Shown here: positions 7,732 to 15,482 of the stretch, piece by piece | How the letters are laid out: every line of letters starts with the position of its first letter | Position numbering within the stretch: position 1 is the stretch's first letter | From: Amycolatopsis sp. A133 | Lineage (GTDB): Bacteria > Actinomycetota > Actinomycetes > Mycobacteriales > Pseudonocardiaceae | Direction of reading: 5' to 3' | Assembly: GCF_031082405.1 (NCBI RefSeq) | Contig: NZ_JAVHJU010000050.1 | Coordinates: 1-34,922, forward strand | DNA: 34,922 nucleotides | The notes under the pieces: generated by a model | Told to the model about the DNA's origin: nothing | Databases searched by the model: none | What the model saw: only the letters and a program-made list of their open reading frames with translations | Program-made: the position numbers and the translations under genes

Positions 7732-8712
7732 ATGGCACGTCCCCTGATCGCCGTCGCCACGCTGGGCGGCACCATCTCGATGGCCCCGGTCGACGGCGGC
7801 GGTGCCGTTCCGCGGTTCGGCGCGGCCGAGCTGCTCGGCGGCCTCGGCGACCTGCCGATGGACGTGCTGGCGGAGACCCTCGCCGGGATCGGCAGCGCGT
7901 CGCTGGACTTCGCGACGCTGCTGCGGTGCCGCGACTGGGGCCTGCGCCAGGACGCCGACGGGTTCGTCGTCGTCCAGGGCACCGACACGCTCGAGGAAAC
8001 GGCCTACTTCCTGGACCTGCACTGGCCGTCGGACGTCCCGCTGGTGCTCACCGGGGCGATGCGCAACGCCGGCCTGTTCAGCCCGGACGGCCCGGCGAAC
8101 CTGCGCAACGCGCTGACCGTCGCCGCCGATCCGCGCAGCCGCGGCCGGGGCGTGCTGGTCACGCTCAACGACGACGTCCACTCCGCGCGCTGGGTGCGGA
8201 AGGCGCATTCGAACCACCTGGAGGCGTTCTCCTCGATGCCGGCGGGGCCCCTGGGCATGGTCGTCGAGCACGCGGTGCACTGGTTCCACCCGTCGCCGCC
8301 GCGGCTGCCGTCCCTCGACGGCGACGACTTCGGCGGCCTGGTCCCCGTGGTGGAGGCGGGTCTCGACGACTCGGGCGCGGTGCTTTCTTCCGTGGCCACG
8401 CAGCCTGAGGTGCGCGGTGTGGTCGTTGCCGCGACCGGCGTGGGGCACGTTTCGTCCGGCACGGCCGACGTGATCTCCCGGCTGGTGCCGTCGCTGCCGG
8501 TGGTCGTCGCCTCGCGGACGGGGGCGGGCCCGACGCTGCGGTCGACGTACGGCTTCCACGGCTCGGAGTCCAGCCTGATCGCGATGGGCGCGACGATGGC
8601 GGGCTGGCTGGACGCGCGGAAGTCGCGGATCCTGCTGCACGCGCTGCTGGCCGCCGGCGCGGACCGGTCCCGGATCGAGCAGGAGTTCCGCTCGCGCGGC
8701 GACCTGGACTGA
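7732..8712 (+). CDS. L-asparaginase family protein
   Basis: The 326-residue protein hydrolyses asparagine, or a related amide, to the acid and ammonia. Both threonine motifs of the type I/II asparaginase family are present: ATLGGTI (nucleophile T14) and QGTDTLEETA (T84, D85), with the partner lysine K157 in RWVRKAHS. A C-terminal region with VVASRTGAGP completes the fold. There is no signal peptide, so it is probably cytoplasmic. Length is normal for the family. Its stop lies five bases from the convergent stop of the cysteine-dioxygenase-like gene. Substrate preference between Asn and Gln is not readable here. Confidence 0.88.
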   Translation: MARPLIAVATLGGTISMAPVDGGGAVPRFGAAELLGGLGDLPMDVLAETLAGIGSASLDFATLLRCRDWGLRQDADGFVVVQGTDTLEETAYFLDLHWPSDVPLVLTGAMRNAGLFSPDGPANLRNALTVAADPRSRGRGVLVTLNDDVHSARWVRKAHSNHLEAFSSMPAGPLGMVVEHAVHWFHPSPPRLPSLDGDDFGGLVPVVEAGLDDSGAVLSSVATQPEVRGVVVAATGVGHVSSGTADVISRLVPSLPVVVASRTGAGPTLRSTYGFHGSESSLIAMGATMAGWLDARKSRILLHALLAAGADRSRIEQEFRSRGDLD

Positions 8713-8717
8713 GGTGC

Positions 8718-9197
8718 TCAGTCCAGGACCGGGCCGCCCAGGGCGTCGAGGTGGTAGGGGCGCATGGCGCGCTCCGCGTCGCGGTAGACGTGGACCGAGA
8801 TCGCCGGGTCGGGGCCGTCGTTGCGGACCTCGTGCACGTACCCCGGCCCGAACACCCGCGACTGGCCCGCCGCGAGCGCGTGCAGCTCGGTGACCGCGCG
8901 GCCGTCCGGCGCCCGGCGGGCCACGGCCTCCGTGAGGTGGCCGCTGACCACGGTGAACGCGCCGCTGGCGAACGCGTGGTCGTGCAGGTCGGTGCGCTGG
9001 CCGGGCAGCCAGCTCATCAGCCACACCTCCTGCTGCTCGTCCTTCGACACCAGCGTCGCGAAGCGCTCTTCGGGGTCGTAGCGCAGCAGGTGGCGCCAGC
9101 GTTCGCGGTCGGCGGCGACCTCGAGCGCGACGCGCACGGGGTGGCGCAGCGCGGGGTTTTCGGGACGCAGCAGGGTGTTGTCCGGAACGGCGAACAT
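8718..9197 (-). CDS. cysteine dioxygenase-like cupin
   Basis: The 159-residue cupin resembles bacterial type I cysteine dioxygenases, which oxidise cysteine to cysteine sulfinate with non-heme Fe(II). The iron triad is H72 and H74 in DLHDHAFASGAF and H122 in GYVHEVRN. The WLPGQRTDLHDH context is characteristic. ATG at 9197 is chosen because GTGAGGA lies upstream; a longer in-frame reading to 9317 runs through the leader region. A short Cys-codon ORF with its own promoter begins 130 bases upstream, which supports a link to cysteine metabolism. A related thiol dioxygenase specificity (for example mercaptopropionate) cannot be excluded. Confidence 0.82.
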   Translation of the reverse strand: MFAVPDNTLLRPENPALRHPVRVALEVAADRERWRHLLRYDPEERFATLVSKDEQQEVWLMSWLPGQRTDLHDHAFASGAFTVVSGHLTEAVARRAPDGRAVTELHALAAGQSRVFGPGYVHEVRNDGPDPAISVHVYRDAERAMRPYHLDALGGPVLD

Positions 9198-9246
9198 GAG
9201 GGTCCTCACGGGAAGAAAAGGGAGTCGAGCTGGGCCGGGGCTGGGT

Positions 9247-9327
9247 TCACCGACAACAGCGACACGCGCGCACGGCGGAGCGGAGGCCGGCGAGGCCCCG
9301 CAGCTCAGACACGCCATACGCGAACAT
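9247..9327 (-). CDS. Cys-codon leader peptide upstream of the dioxygenase
   Basis: A 26-codon ORF starts at ATG 9327 and ends Ala-Cys-Arg-Cys-Cys-Arg-stop, with three Cys codons (all TGT) in the last five. Its stop is 49 bases before the dioxygenase ATG. There is no convincing ribosome-binding site, but the ATG lies seven bases after a -10 hexamer, fitting a leaderless transcript. Short leaderless ORFs ending in clustered Cys codons are known in mycobacteria as cysteine-responsive attenuators. By analogy, ribosome progress through the Cys codons would set translation of the downstream gene. Function here is inferred. Confidence 0.6.
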   Translation of the reverse strand: MFAYGVSELRGLAGLRSAVRACRCCR

Positions 9328-9334
9328 GGCGACC

Positions 9335-9363
9335 AGAGTTCCAGCCGCTTCCCGCCCGGTCAA
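9335..9363 (-). promoter_or_regulatory. promoter for the leader peptide and dioxygenase
   Basis: Read on the minus strand, TTGACC (9363-9358, five of six matches to TTGACA) is followed after exactly 17 bases by AACTCT (9340-9335). Seven bases later comes the leader ATG at 9327. The promoter begins inside the gap after gpsA, whose stop is at 9390, so the dioxygenase transcript is independent of gpsA. Confidence 0.55.
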
Positions 9364-9389
9364 GCCGCTCCCACCATCCGGGCGACGTT

Positions 9390-10406
9390 TCAGGACCATT
9401 CGTGTTTCCGGGACCGGCCGAGCAGCTCCGCGCCGGCCTGGCGGGGGTCGACGCCCTCGTGGCAGACGCGGTGCATCGCGTCGGTGATCGGCATGTCGAC
9501 ACCGACGCTCTGGGCCAGCGCCCGGATCGACGAGCACGACATGACGCCCTCGGCGACCTGCCCGCCGGCCGCGGCCTGCGCCTGCTCGAGGGTCTCGCCG
9601 CGGCCGAGGCGCTCCCCGAAGGTGCGGTTGCGCGAAAGCGGCGACGAGCACGTCGCGACCAGGTCGCCGACGCCGGCGAGCCCGGCGAACGTGAGCGGGT
9701 CGGCGCCCAGCTTCGCGCCGAGGCGGGCCATCTCGGCCAGGCCGCGGGTGATGAGCGTCGCCATCGTGTTGGTGCCGAGGCCCAGGCCCGCGGCCATCCC
9801 GGTGCTGAGCGCGATCACGTTCTTGCACGCGCCGCCCAGTTCGCAGCCGACGACGTCGGTGTTCGTGTACGGGCGGAAGTAGGAGTTGGCGCAGGCGTGC
9901 TGGATCGCGACGGCGCGTTCGTGGTCGGCGCAGGCCAGCACGGAGGCGGACGGCTGACCGGCGGCGATCTCCTTGGCCAGGTTCGGCCCGGTGACGACGA
10001 CGACGTCGCCGTCGTTGATGCCGACGATCTCGCCGATCACCTCGCTCATCCGCTTGAGCGTGCCGAGTTCGACGCCCTTGGCGAGGCTGACGAGGATCGC
10101 GCCGGGCGGCAGCAGGCCGCGCCACGACGTCAGGTTGGCCCGCAGGCTCTGGCTGGGCACGGCCAGCACCACGGCTTCGGCGTCGCCGAGGGCCTTCGCC
10201 GGGTCGCTGGTGGCGGTGATGTTCTCCGGCAGGTCCACGCCGGGCAGGTAGGCGCTGTTCGTGTGCCGGTCCCGGATGTCCTCGGCGACCTGGTCGCGGC
10301 GCGCCCACACCGTGACGTCCCGGCCCGCGTCGCCGAGCACCTTCGCGAAGGCGGTGCCCCACGAACCGGCACCGAGCACGGTGACCCGCTGCACCTCGGC
10401 GCGCAT
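9390..10406 (-). CDS. gpsA: glycerol-3-phosphate dehydrogenase [NAD(P)+]
   Basis: The 338-residue cytosolic enzyme interconverts dihydroxyacetone phosphate and sn-glycerol 3-phosphate, the backbone of phospholipids. The Rossmann motif is VLGAGSWGTAFA (10-21), and the catalytic-lysine block is CKNVIALSTGMAAGLGLGTN. Length is typical. The ATG at 10406 overlaps the stop of the acyltransferase gene by one base (TGATG), so the two are coupled and together make glycerol phosphate and acylate it or its product. The position next to cofC/fbiD and ppk1 matches gpdA2 (Rv2982c) of M. tuberculosis. Confidence 0.95.
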   Translation of the reverse strand: MRAEVQRVTVLGAGSWGTAFAKVLGDAGRDVTVWARRDQVAEDIRDRHTNSAYLPGVDLPENITATSDPAKALGDAEAVVLAVPSQSLRANLTSWRGLLPPGAILVSLAKGVELGTLKRMSEVIGEIVGINDGDVVVVTGPNLAKEIAAGQPSASVLACADHERAVAIQHACANSYFRPYTNTDVVGCELGGACKNVIALSTGMAAGLGLGTNTMATLITRGLAEMARLGAKLGADPLTFAGLAGVGDLVATCSSPLSRNRTFGERLGRGETLEQAQAAAGGQVAEGVMSCSSIRALAQSVGVDMPITDAMHRVCHEGVDPRQAGAELLGRSRKHEWS

Positions 10407-11110
10407 CAGGCGGGGTCCTCCGGCTTCGACGGCGGCGGTTCCTCGTGCCGGATGTCGGCGAGCAGCCGGGTCACCTCGTCCATCATGACCTTGGTGACTT
10501 CCCGCAGCTTGGTCGCACTGCGGCTGTTGCCGCCGCGGTAGGCGGACAGGTCGAGCGGGTCGCCGACGGAGTGGGTGATCGTCTTGCGCGGGAACGGGGT
10601 GAACTTCTTCGTGTAGCCGTCGAAGATCTGGCTGGTGCCCCAGCGGGCGATGGGGATGATGGGAACGTCGTTCTGCAGCGCGAGCCGCGCGGCGCCGGTG
10701 AAGGACTCCTTCGGCCAGCCGGCCGGGTCCTTGGTGATGGTGCCCTCGGGGTAGATGACGACAAGCTTGCCCTGCTCGAGCGCCTCGTGAGCGGCCTTGA
10801 GACTGTCCCCGGCGGCGGCCGAGCCCCGCGAGACGGGAATCTGCCCGGACCCGGAGACGATCGGGCCGAGGATCGGTGCGCGCGTCAGGCTCTCCTTGAA
10901 GAGGAACCGCGGAACCCGCTTCTGCCGGTGCACGAACACGGCGTCGACGACGGGGTCGAAGTGCGAGATGTGGTTCATGACGAGCAGTGCGGGCCCTTGC
11001 CGCGGGATCTTCCCGGCCCCGACGTAGACCCGCCGCCCGATGCCGGTGAGCGGGTAGAACAGTGCGGCGGCGAGCCCCACCCAGAAGCCGCCCTTCTCAC
11101 GCCGGGCCAC
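10406..11110 (-). CDS. 1-acyl-sn-glycerol-3-phosphate acyltransferase (PlsC-like)
   Basis: The 234-residue membrane-associated acyltransferase of the PlsC family has the catalytic NHISHFDP (HX4D) block, followed by FLFKESL, the glycerophosphate-binding SRGSA and YPEGTI, and VPIIPIARWG. It would add the second acyl chain in phosphatidate synthesis. A hydrophobic stretch near the N-terminus (FWVGLAAALFYPLTGIG) may anchor it. GTG at 11110 is preferred to GTG at 11125 because GGAGGAGG lies five bases upstream of the former and would be inside the longer form. It is the first gene of the two-gene operon with gpsA. Lysophosphatidate specificity is inferred from family only. Confidence 0.9.
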   Translation of the reverse strand: MARREKGGFWVGLAAALFYPLTGIGRRVYVGAGKIPRQGPALLVMNHISHFDPVVDAVFVHRQKRVPRFLFKESLTRAPILGPIVSGSGQIPVSRGSAAAGDSLKAAHEALEQGKLVVIYPEGTITKDPAGWPKESFTGAARLALQNDVPIIPIARWGTSQIFDGYTKKFTPFPRKTITHSVGDPLDLSAYRGGNSRSATKLREVTKVMMDEVTRLLADIRHEEPPPSKPEDPA

Positions 11111-11281
11111 GTTGTCCTCCTCCACGCGTCACGTCCGGCGTTGATCCTGCCGCGCCGCTCTCGGAGCAGTCCAGGGAGGGTCGGTTCAGCCTGGCCAGGG
11201 GTGGGTTCAGGCGGTCGTCAAGGCCTCGGCGGGGCGGGCGCTCGGCACCAGCCGGGTCACGCGGGTCCGCCTCCGGTCCCC

Positions 11282-11314
11282 AAGCTGTCCACAACCCCCG
11301 TCGCCTGTGGACAA
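11282..11314. promoter_or_regulatory. inverted DnaA-box pair in divergent promoter region
   Basis: CTGTCCACA (11285-11293) faces TTGTCCACA on the minus strand (11306-11314), the latter a perfect actinobacterial DnaA box. TGTCCACA and TGTGGACA are 12 bases apart, and the left half is preceded by CCCAAGC. The element closely copies the one at 195-227. It lies between the acyltransferase and cofC/fbiD starts, where DnaA could act as a transcription factor. Two boxes do not make an origin. Confidence 0.5.
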
Positions 11315-11327
11315 CCCACCCGGCCCG

Positions 11328-11358
11328 CCGACACCTCCCTCGGCTTTCGGGTAAAGAT
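11328..11358 (+). promoter_or_regulatory. promoter for cofC/fbiD, probably leaderless
   Basis: CCGACA (11328-11333, four of six matches to TTGACA) and TAAAGAT (11352-11358) are separated by 18 bases. The GTG start at 11365 begins seven bases after the -10 element, where transcription should start. There is no ribosome-binding site before this GTG, consistent with a leaderless message. Confidence 0.5.
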
Positions 11359-11364
11359 GGACAC

Positions 11365-11979
11365 GTGGACGTGGATCTGGTCGTGCCGATGAAACACCCC
11401 CGCGACGGCAAGTCGCGGCTGCGTGGTGCCGTCGAGGCGGACCACCACCCCGGGTTGGTACTGGCGCTGGCCGCCGACACGCTCGCCGCCGTGACCTCGA
11501 GTGCGCGCGTCAGGCGGGTGCTGCTCGTCGCCGCGGATCCCGAAGCCGTCGCCGAGCTGGGCGAACTCGGCGTCGAGATCGTCGCCGAACCCGCCGAAAA
11601 GACCCTCAACGCCGCCTTCCGCCACGGCGAAGCCCTCCTGAAAGCCGACGATCCGGCCGCCCTCGTCGGCGCACTGCAAGCCGACCTCCCCGCCCTGCGC
11701 GCCGGCGATCTCACGGCCGCCCTCACCGAGGCCGCCGGCAGGCGCGCCTTCGTCGCCGATCGCCAGGGCACCGGCACCACCCTGCTGCTGGCCGCCCCCG
11801 GCGAGCCCCTCGATCCCCGGTTCGGCCCCGGCTCGGCCCGGAAGCACGCCGAGTCCGGGGCGATCCCCCTGCACCAGGCCCTGCCGAGCCTGCGCAGCGA
11901 CGTCGACACCCCCGGCGACCTCGCCCACGCGCGCGCCCTGGGTGTCGGGAAACACACCGCGGCACACCATGTGCGGTAA
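11365..11979 (+). CDS. cofC: phospholactate/PEP guanylyltransferase (CofC/FbiD)
   Basis: The 204-residue nucleotidyltransferase acts in coenzyme F420 synthesis. It couples GTP to 2-phospho-L-lactate, or to phosphoenolpyruvate as shown for mycobacterial FbiD, to feed FbiA. The N-terminus VDLVVPMKHPRDGKSRL carries the glycosyltransferase-A-like nucleotide loop, followed by GALQADLPALRAGDL and GTGTTLLLAAPG, ending in DVDTPGDLAHARALG. Length matches Rv2983 (214 residues). GTG at 11365 is taken as the start because of the promoter spacing; GTG at 11371 is an alternative. The neighbours gpsA and ppk1 are the same as around Rv2983. The PEP versus phospholactate preference cannot be read here. Confidence 0.88.
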   Translation: MDVDLVVPMKHPRDGKSRLRGAVEADHHPGLVLALAADTLAAVTSSARVRRVLLVAADPEAVAELGELGVEIVAEPAEKTLNAAFRHGEALLKADDPAALVGALQADLPALRAGDLTAALTEAAGRRAFVADRQGTGTTLLLAAPGEPLDPRFGPGSARKHAESGAIPLHQALPSLRSDVDTPGDLAHARALGVGKHTAAHHVR

Positions 11980-12051
11980 CGCACTGAGCTGTTCATCCGA
12001 CCTTCACCGCGGTCTGCGCAATTCCGCGTCACGTAGTGAAGAATGGGGGCT

Positions 12052-14427
12052 GTGAGCACAGACGACGGCGGCACGCCCGCACCGCGGAGGCGACGGAACC
12101 CGGCAACCGGATCTTCGGAGACGGCGAAGAAGACGACGCCGGCAAAACCGGCCACCGCGGCCAAGAAGGTCCCGTCGAAGTCCACCGCGCGCGACACCGC
12201 CGCCCGTGCCACCGCCGGCAAGTCGCGCACCCGCAAGACCACCGCCGCGGCCGCCACGCCGGCGACGACGCGGCGCCGCAGCTCCACGCAGGGCAACCCG
12301 CGAGGCGCCGAAGAGTTCCGGTCCGTGCCGTCGGCGCCGCCCGCGGTCACCGCCGCGCCGACCGCCGTCGAGACGCTGCCGGACGACCGGTACTTCAACC
12401 GCGAGCTGTCGTGGCAGGACTTCAACGCCCGCGTGCTCGCGCTGGCCGAGGACGAGTCGCAGCCGCTGCTCGAACGGGCGAAGTTCCTCGCCATCTTCGC
12501 GTCCAATCTGGACGAGTTCTACATGGTCCGCGTCGCCGGCCTGAAGCGCCGCGACGAGACCGGCCTGCTGGTGCGCAGCGCGGACGGGCTCACCCCGCGC
12601 GAGCAGCTCGGCTACATCGCCAAGCGCAACCAGGACCTCGTCGAGCGCCAGACCGGCGCGTTCGAGAAGCACCTGCGCCCGCAGCTGGCCGAGGAGGACA
12701 TCCACATCGTCGGCTGGGCCGACCTGGCCGGCGCCGACCAGCTGCGGCTGTCCAGCTACTTCTCCGAGCAGATCTTCCCGGTCCTCACACCGCTGGCCGT
12801 CGACCCGGCGCACCCGTTCCCCTACATCTCGGGCCTTTCGCTCAACCTCGCGGTGACGGTCCGCGACCCGGAGGGCGGCACTGAGCGCTTCGCCCGCGTG
12901 AAGGTGCCGAGCAACGTGCCGCGCCTGATGCGCGTCGAGACCGAGCGCACCAGCCGGACGGCGACCTTCCTCCCCCTCGAAGAGCTCATTTCCGCCCACC
13001 TGGGTGAGCTGTTCACCGGCATGGACGTCACCGAGCACCACGTCTTCCGCGTCACCCGCAACGCCGACTTCGAGGTCGACGAAGACCGCGACGAGGACCT
13101 GCTGCAGGCGCTGGAGCGCGAACTGGCGCAGCGCCGGTTCGGCCCGCCGGTGCGCCTCGAGGTCGCGCAGGACATGAGCGAGCACATGCTCGAGCTGCTG
13201 CTGCGCGAGCTGGACGTCGACCCGGCCGACGTCGTCGAGGTGCCCGGGCTGCTCGACCTGACCTGCCTGCACCAGCTGTCCGCTGTGGACCGCAAGGAGC
13301 TCAAGGACCGGCCGTTCGTCCCGGCGACGCACCCGGCGTTCGGCGAGCGCGAGACGCCGAAGAGCGTTTTCGCGACGCTGCGCGAGGGCGACGTGCTGGT
13401 GCACCACCCGTACGACTCGTTCTCGACCAGCGTGCAGCGGTTCATCGAGCAGGCGGCGGCCGACTCGAAGGTCCTCGCGATCAAGCAGACGCTGTACCGG
13501 ACCTCGGGCGACTCCCCGATCGTCGACGCGCTGATCGACGCCGCCGAGGCGGGCAAGCAGGTCGTCGCGCTGGTGGAGATCAAGGCGCGGTTCGACGAGC
13601 AGGCCAACATCACCTGGGCGCGGACGCTGGAGCGCGCGGGCGTGCACGTCGTGTACGGCCTGGTCGGGCTGAAGACGCACTGCAAGGTGTCGATGATCGT
13701 GCGCCAGGAGGGCTCGACGATCCGGCGCTACTGCCACATAGGCACCGGCAACTACAACCCGAAGACGGCGCGGCTCTACGAGGACATCGGGCTGTTCACC
13801 GCCGACCCGAGCATCGGCGCGGACGTCACCGACCTGTTCAACGTGCTGACCGGGTATTCGCGGCAGGACACCTACCGGACGATCCTGACGTCGCCGCACG
13901 GCATCCGCCGCGGCATCGTCCGGGCGATCGGCGAGGAGATCGAGCTCGCGCGGGCCGGGCAGCAGGCCGGGATCCGGATCAAGTGCAACTCGCTGGTCGA
14001 CGAGCAGATCATCGACGCGCTCTACCACGCGTCGCAGGCCGGGGTGCCGGTCGAGATCGTCGTGCGCGGGATCTGCACGCTGAAGCCGGGTGTCGAGGGG
14101 TTGTCGGAAAACATCCACGTCCGGTCGGTGCTGGGCCGGTTCCTGGAGCACTCGCGGGTCTTCCACTTCCGCGCGGGCGGCACGCACTGGATCGGCAGCG
14201 CCGACATGATGCACCGCAACCTGGACCGGCGGATCGAGGCGCTGGTGCGGGTGAAGGACCCGAAGCTGACCGCGCAGCTGGACAACATCTTCGACTCGGC
14301 GCTGGACCCGGCGACGCGCTGCTGGGTGCTGACCGCGAGCGGCGAGTGGACACCGTTCCCGGCGGACGGCTCGCGCGTGCGTGACCACCAGCTCGAGCTG
14401 GCGAAGCTGCACGGAGCCGCCGGATGA
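12052..14427 (+). CDS. ppk1: polyphosphate kinase 1 with basic N-terminal tail
   Basis: The 791-residue enzyme reversibly polymerises the gamma-phosphate of ATP into polyphosphate. The PPK core starts at YFNRELSWQDFNARV and has the catalytic histidines H543 (GLKTHCKV) and H700 (RFLEHSRV). They are 157 residues apart, exactly the distance between H435 and H592 of the E. coli enzyme. RYCHIGTGNYNPKTARLYED is the conserved central block. The first roughly 90 residues are extra: rich in Lys, Arg, Ala, Thr and Pro, like the tail of HupB. GTG 12052 and ATG 12043 are both possible starts, and neither has a strong ribosome-binding site. The downstream Nudix gene overlaps by four bases. Confidence 0.95.
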   Translation: MSTDDGGTPAPRRRRNPATGSSETAKKTTPAKPATAAKKVPSKSTARDTAARATAGKSRTRKTTAAAATPATTRRRSSTQGNPRGAEEFRSVPSAPPAVTAAPTAVETLPDDRYFNRELSWQDFNARVLALAEDESQPLLERAKFLAIFASNLDEFYMVRVAGLKRRDETGLLVRSADGLTPREQLGYIAKRNQDLVERQTGAFEKHLRPQLAEEDIHIVGWADLAGADQLRLSSYFSEQIFPVLTPLAVDPAHPFPYISGLSLNLAVTVRDPEGGTERFARVKVPSNVPRLMRVETERTSRTATFLPLEELISAHLGELFTGMDVTEHHVFRVTRNADFEVDEDRDEDLLQALERELAQRRFGPPVRLEVAQDMSEHMLELLLRELDVDPADVVEVPGLLDLTCLHQLSAVDRKELKDRPFVPATHPAFGERETPKSVFATLREGDVLVHHPYDSFSTSVQRFIEQAAADSKVLAIKQTLYRTSGDSPIVDALIDAAEAGKQVVALVEIKARFDEQANITWARTLERAGVHVVYGLVGLKTHCKVSMIVRQEGSTIRRYCHIGTGNYNPKTARLYEDIGLFTADPSIGADVTDLFNVLTGYSRQDTYRTILTSPHGIRRGIVRAIGEEIELARAGQQAGIRIKCNSLVDEQIIDALYHASQAGVPVEIVVRGICTLKPGVEGLSENIHVRSVLGRFLEHSRVFHFRAGGTHWIGSADMMHRNLDRRIEALVRVKDPKLTAQLDNIFDSALDPATRCWVLTASGEWTPFPADGSRVRDHQLELAKLHGAAG

Positions 14428-15377
14428 CCCAGGAGGTACGGGCGGCCGGCGCGGTGTTGTGGCGCCTCGCCGGGCGGGCGGCGGAGGTCGCCCTGGTGCA
14501 CCGCCCGCGGTACGACGACTGGTCGTTGCCGAAGGGAAAACTCGACCCGGGCGAGACGATCGCCGAGGCGGCGGTGCGGGAGGTGCGCGAGGAGACCGGG
14601 TTCAGGGCGGTCCTGGGCCGCTACCTGACGCGCACGTCCTACCCGGTCCCGTCGCGAAACGGCGCCGGAACGGTGCCGAAGACGGTCGACTACTTCGCCG
14701 CGGAAGCGGTGTCCGGCGGGTTCGCGGCGAACGACGAGGTCGACGAGCTGCGCTGGCTGGACCCGGCGACGGCGGAGAAGCTGCTGACGCGGCCGGAGGA
14801 CGTGCGGGTATTGCGGGCGTTCTGCGAGCTGCCGGTGGGCTTGACGACGGTGTTGCTGGTGCGGCACGCCAAGGCGGGCAAGCGCGACGAGTGGTCCGGC
14901 GACGACGACCTCCGGCCGTTGTCGGAGGCGGGCCGGCGGCAGGCCACGGCGCTGCGGCGGGTATTGGCGTTGTTCGCACCGGACCGGGTGCTGTCGGCAC
15001 CGAGGCTGCGGTGCGTGCAGACGGTGCACGCAGTAGCGGAGGACGTGGCGGCCGAGGTGCGCCACGAGCCGCTGTTCTCGGAAGAGGGCTACTGGCCGGA
15101 CCCGGTCCTGGGCATGGCCCGCCTCCTGGCGGTGGCCGGCGACGGCGGGACACCGGTGGTGTGCAGCCAGGGCGGAGTGATCCCGGACCTGGTGAGCGCG
15201 TTGGCGGACCGCGACGGCGTGGAGCTCCCGGCAGCGCGCGGCGGGGTGGTGCCGAGCAAGAAGGGTTCGTTCTGGGTGTTGTCGTTCCGCCCGCCGACGG
15301 CCGAGGAGGGTCCGTTGCTGGTGGCGGCGGACTACCACCCGAGCGCGCTCCCGGTCCCCTCCCCCAGCCACTCCTGA
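14424..15377 (+). CDS. Nudix hydrolase fused to histidine phosphatase (MutT1-like)
   Basis: This 317-residue two-domain protein has an N-terminal Nudix domain (about 5-135) with a complete Nudix box from G38 to F60 (GETIAEAAVREVREETGF is its core). The C-terminal SixA/phosphoglycerate-mutase-like domain (about 140-317) has the RHAK motif (R147, H148). The same architecture is found in mycobacterial MutT1, which hydrolyses 8-oxo-dGTP and diadenosine polyphosphates. The ATG overlaps the ppk1 stop (ATGA), tying nucleotide-pool cleaning to polyphosphate metabolism. Gene order equals ppk1-mutT1 of M. tuberculosis. It ends convergently with the large regulator at 15483. Confidence 0.92.
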   Translation: MTQEVRAAGAVLWRLAGRAAEVALVHRPRYDDWSLPKGKLDPGETIAEAAVREVREETGFRAVLGRYLTRTSYPVPSRNGAGTVPKTVDYFAAEAVSGGFAANDEVDELRWLDPATAEKLLTRPEDVRVLRAFCELPVGLTTVLLVRHAKAGKRDEWSGDDDLRPLSEAGRRQATALRRVLALFAPDRVLSAPRLRCVQTVHAVAEDVAAEVRHEPLFSEEGYWPDPVLGMARLLAVAGDGGTPVVCSQGGVIPDLVSALADRDGVELPAARGGVVPSKKGSFWVLSFRPPTAEEGPLLVAADYHPSALPVPSPSHS

Positions 15378-15406
15378 GCGGGGGTCCGTGGCGGACCGTA
15401 CCCACC

Positions 15407-15430
15407 GGCGCCGTCGCTCACGACAGCGCC
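15407..15430. terminator. hairpin between convergent genes
   Basis: GGCGCCGTCG (15407-15416) pairs with CGACAGCGCC (15421-15430) over ten positions with one mismatch and a CTCA loop. It lies between the convergent mutT1-like gene and the large regulator, so it can serve both strands. No T-run follows, which is common in actinobacteria. A smaller perfect hairpin (GGTCCG, CGGACC) sits at 15384-15398. Confidence 0.5.
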
Positions 15431-15482
15431 GTGACAGTCGATCTTGGTGTACTTGGTCTGGGTCCCGCTGGGCTGCGCCGGG

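Noticed and set aside
11282..11314. Replication origin
   Set aside because: Only two DnaA boxes, no AT-rich unwinding region, and no dnaA or dnaN nearby.
12004..14412. 802-codon minus-strand open frame opposite ppk1
   Set aside because: Low-complexity Arg/Val/Asp-rich product with no motif; it mirrors the GC-rich codons of ppk1, whose catalytic histidines are intact.
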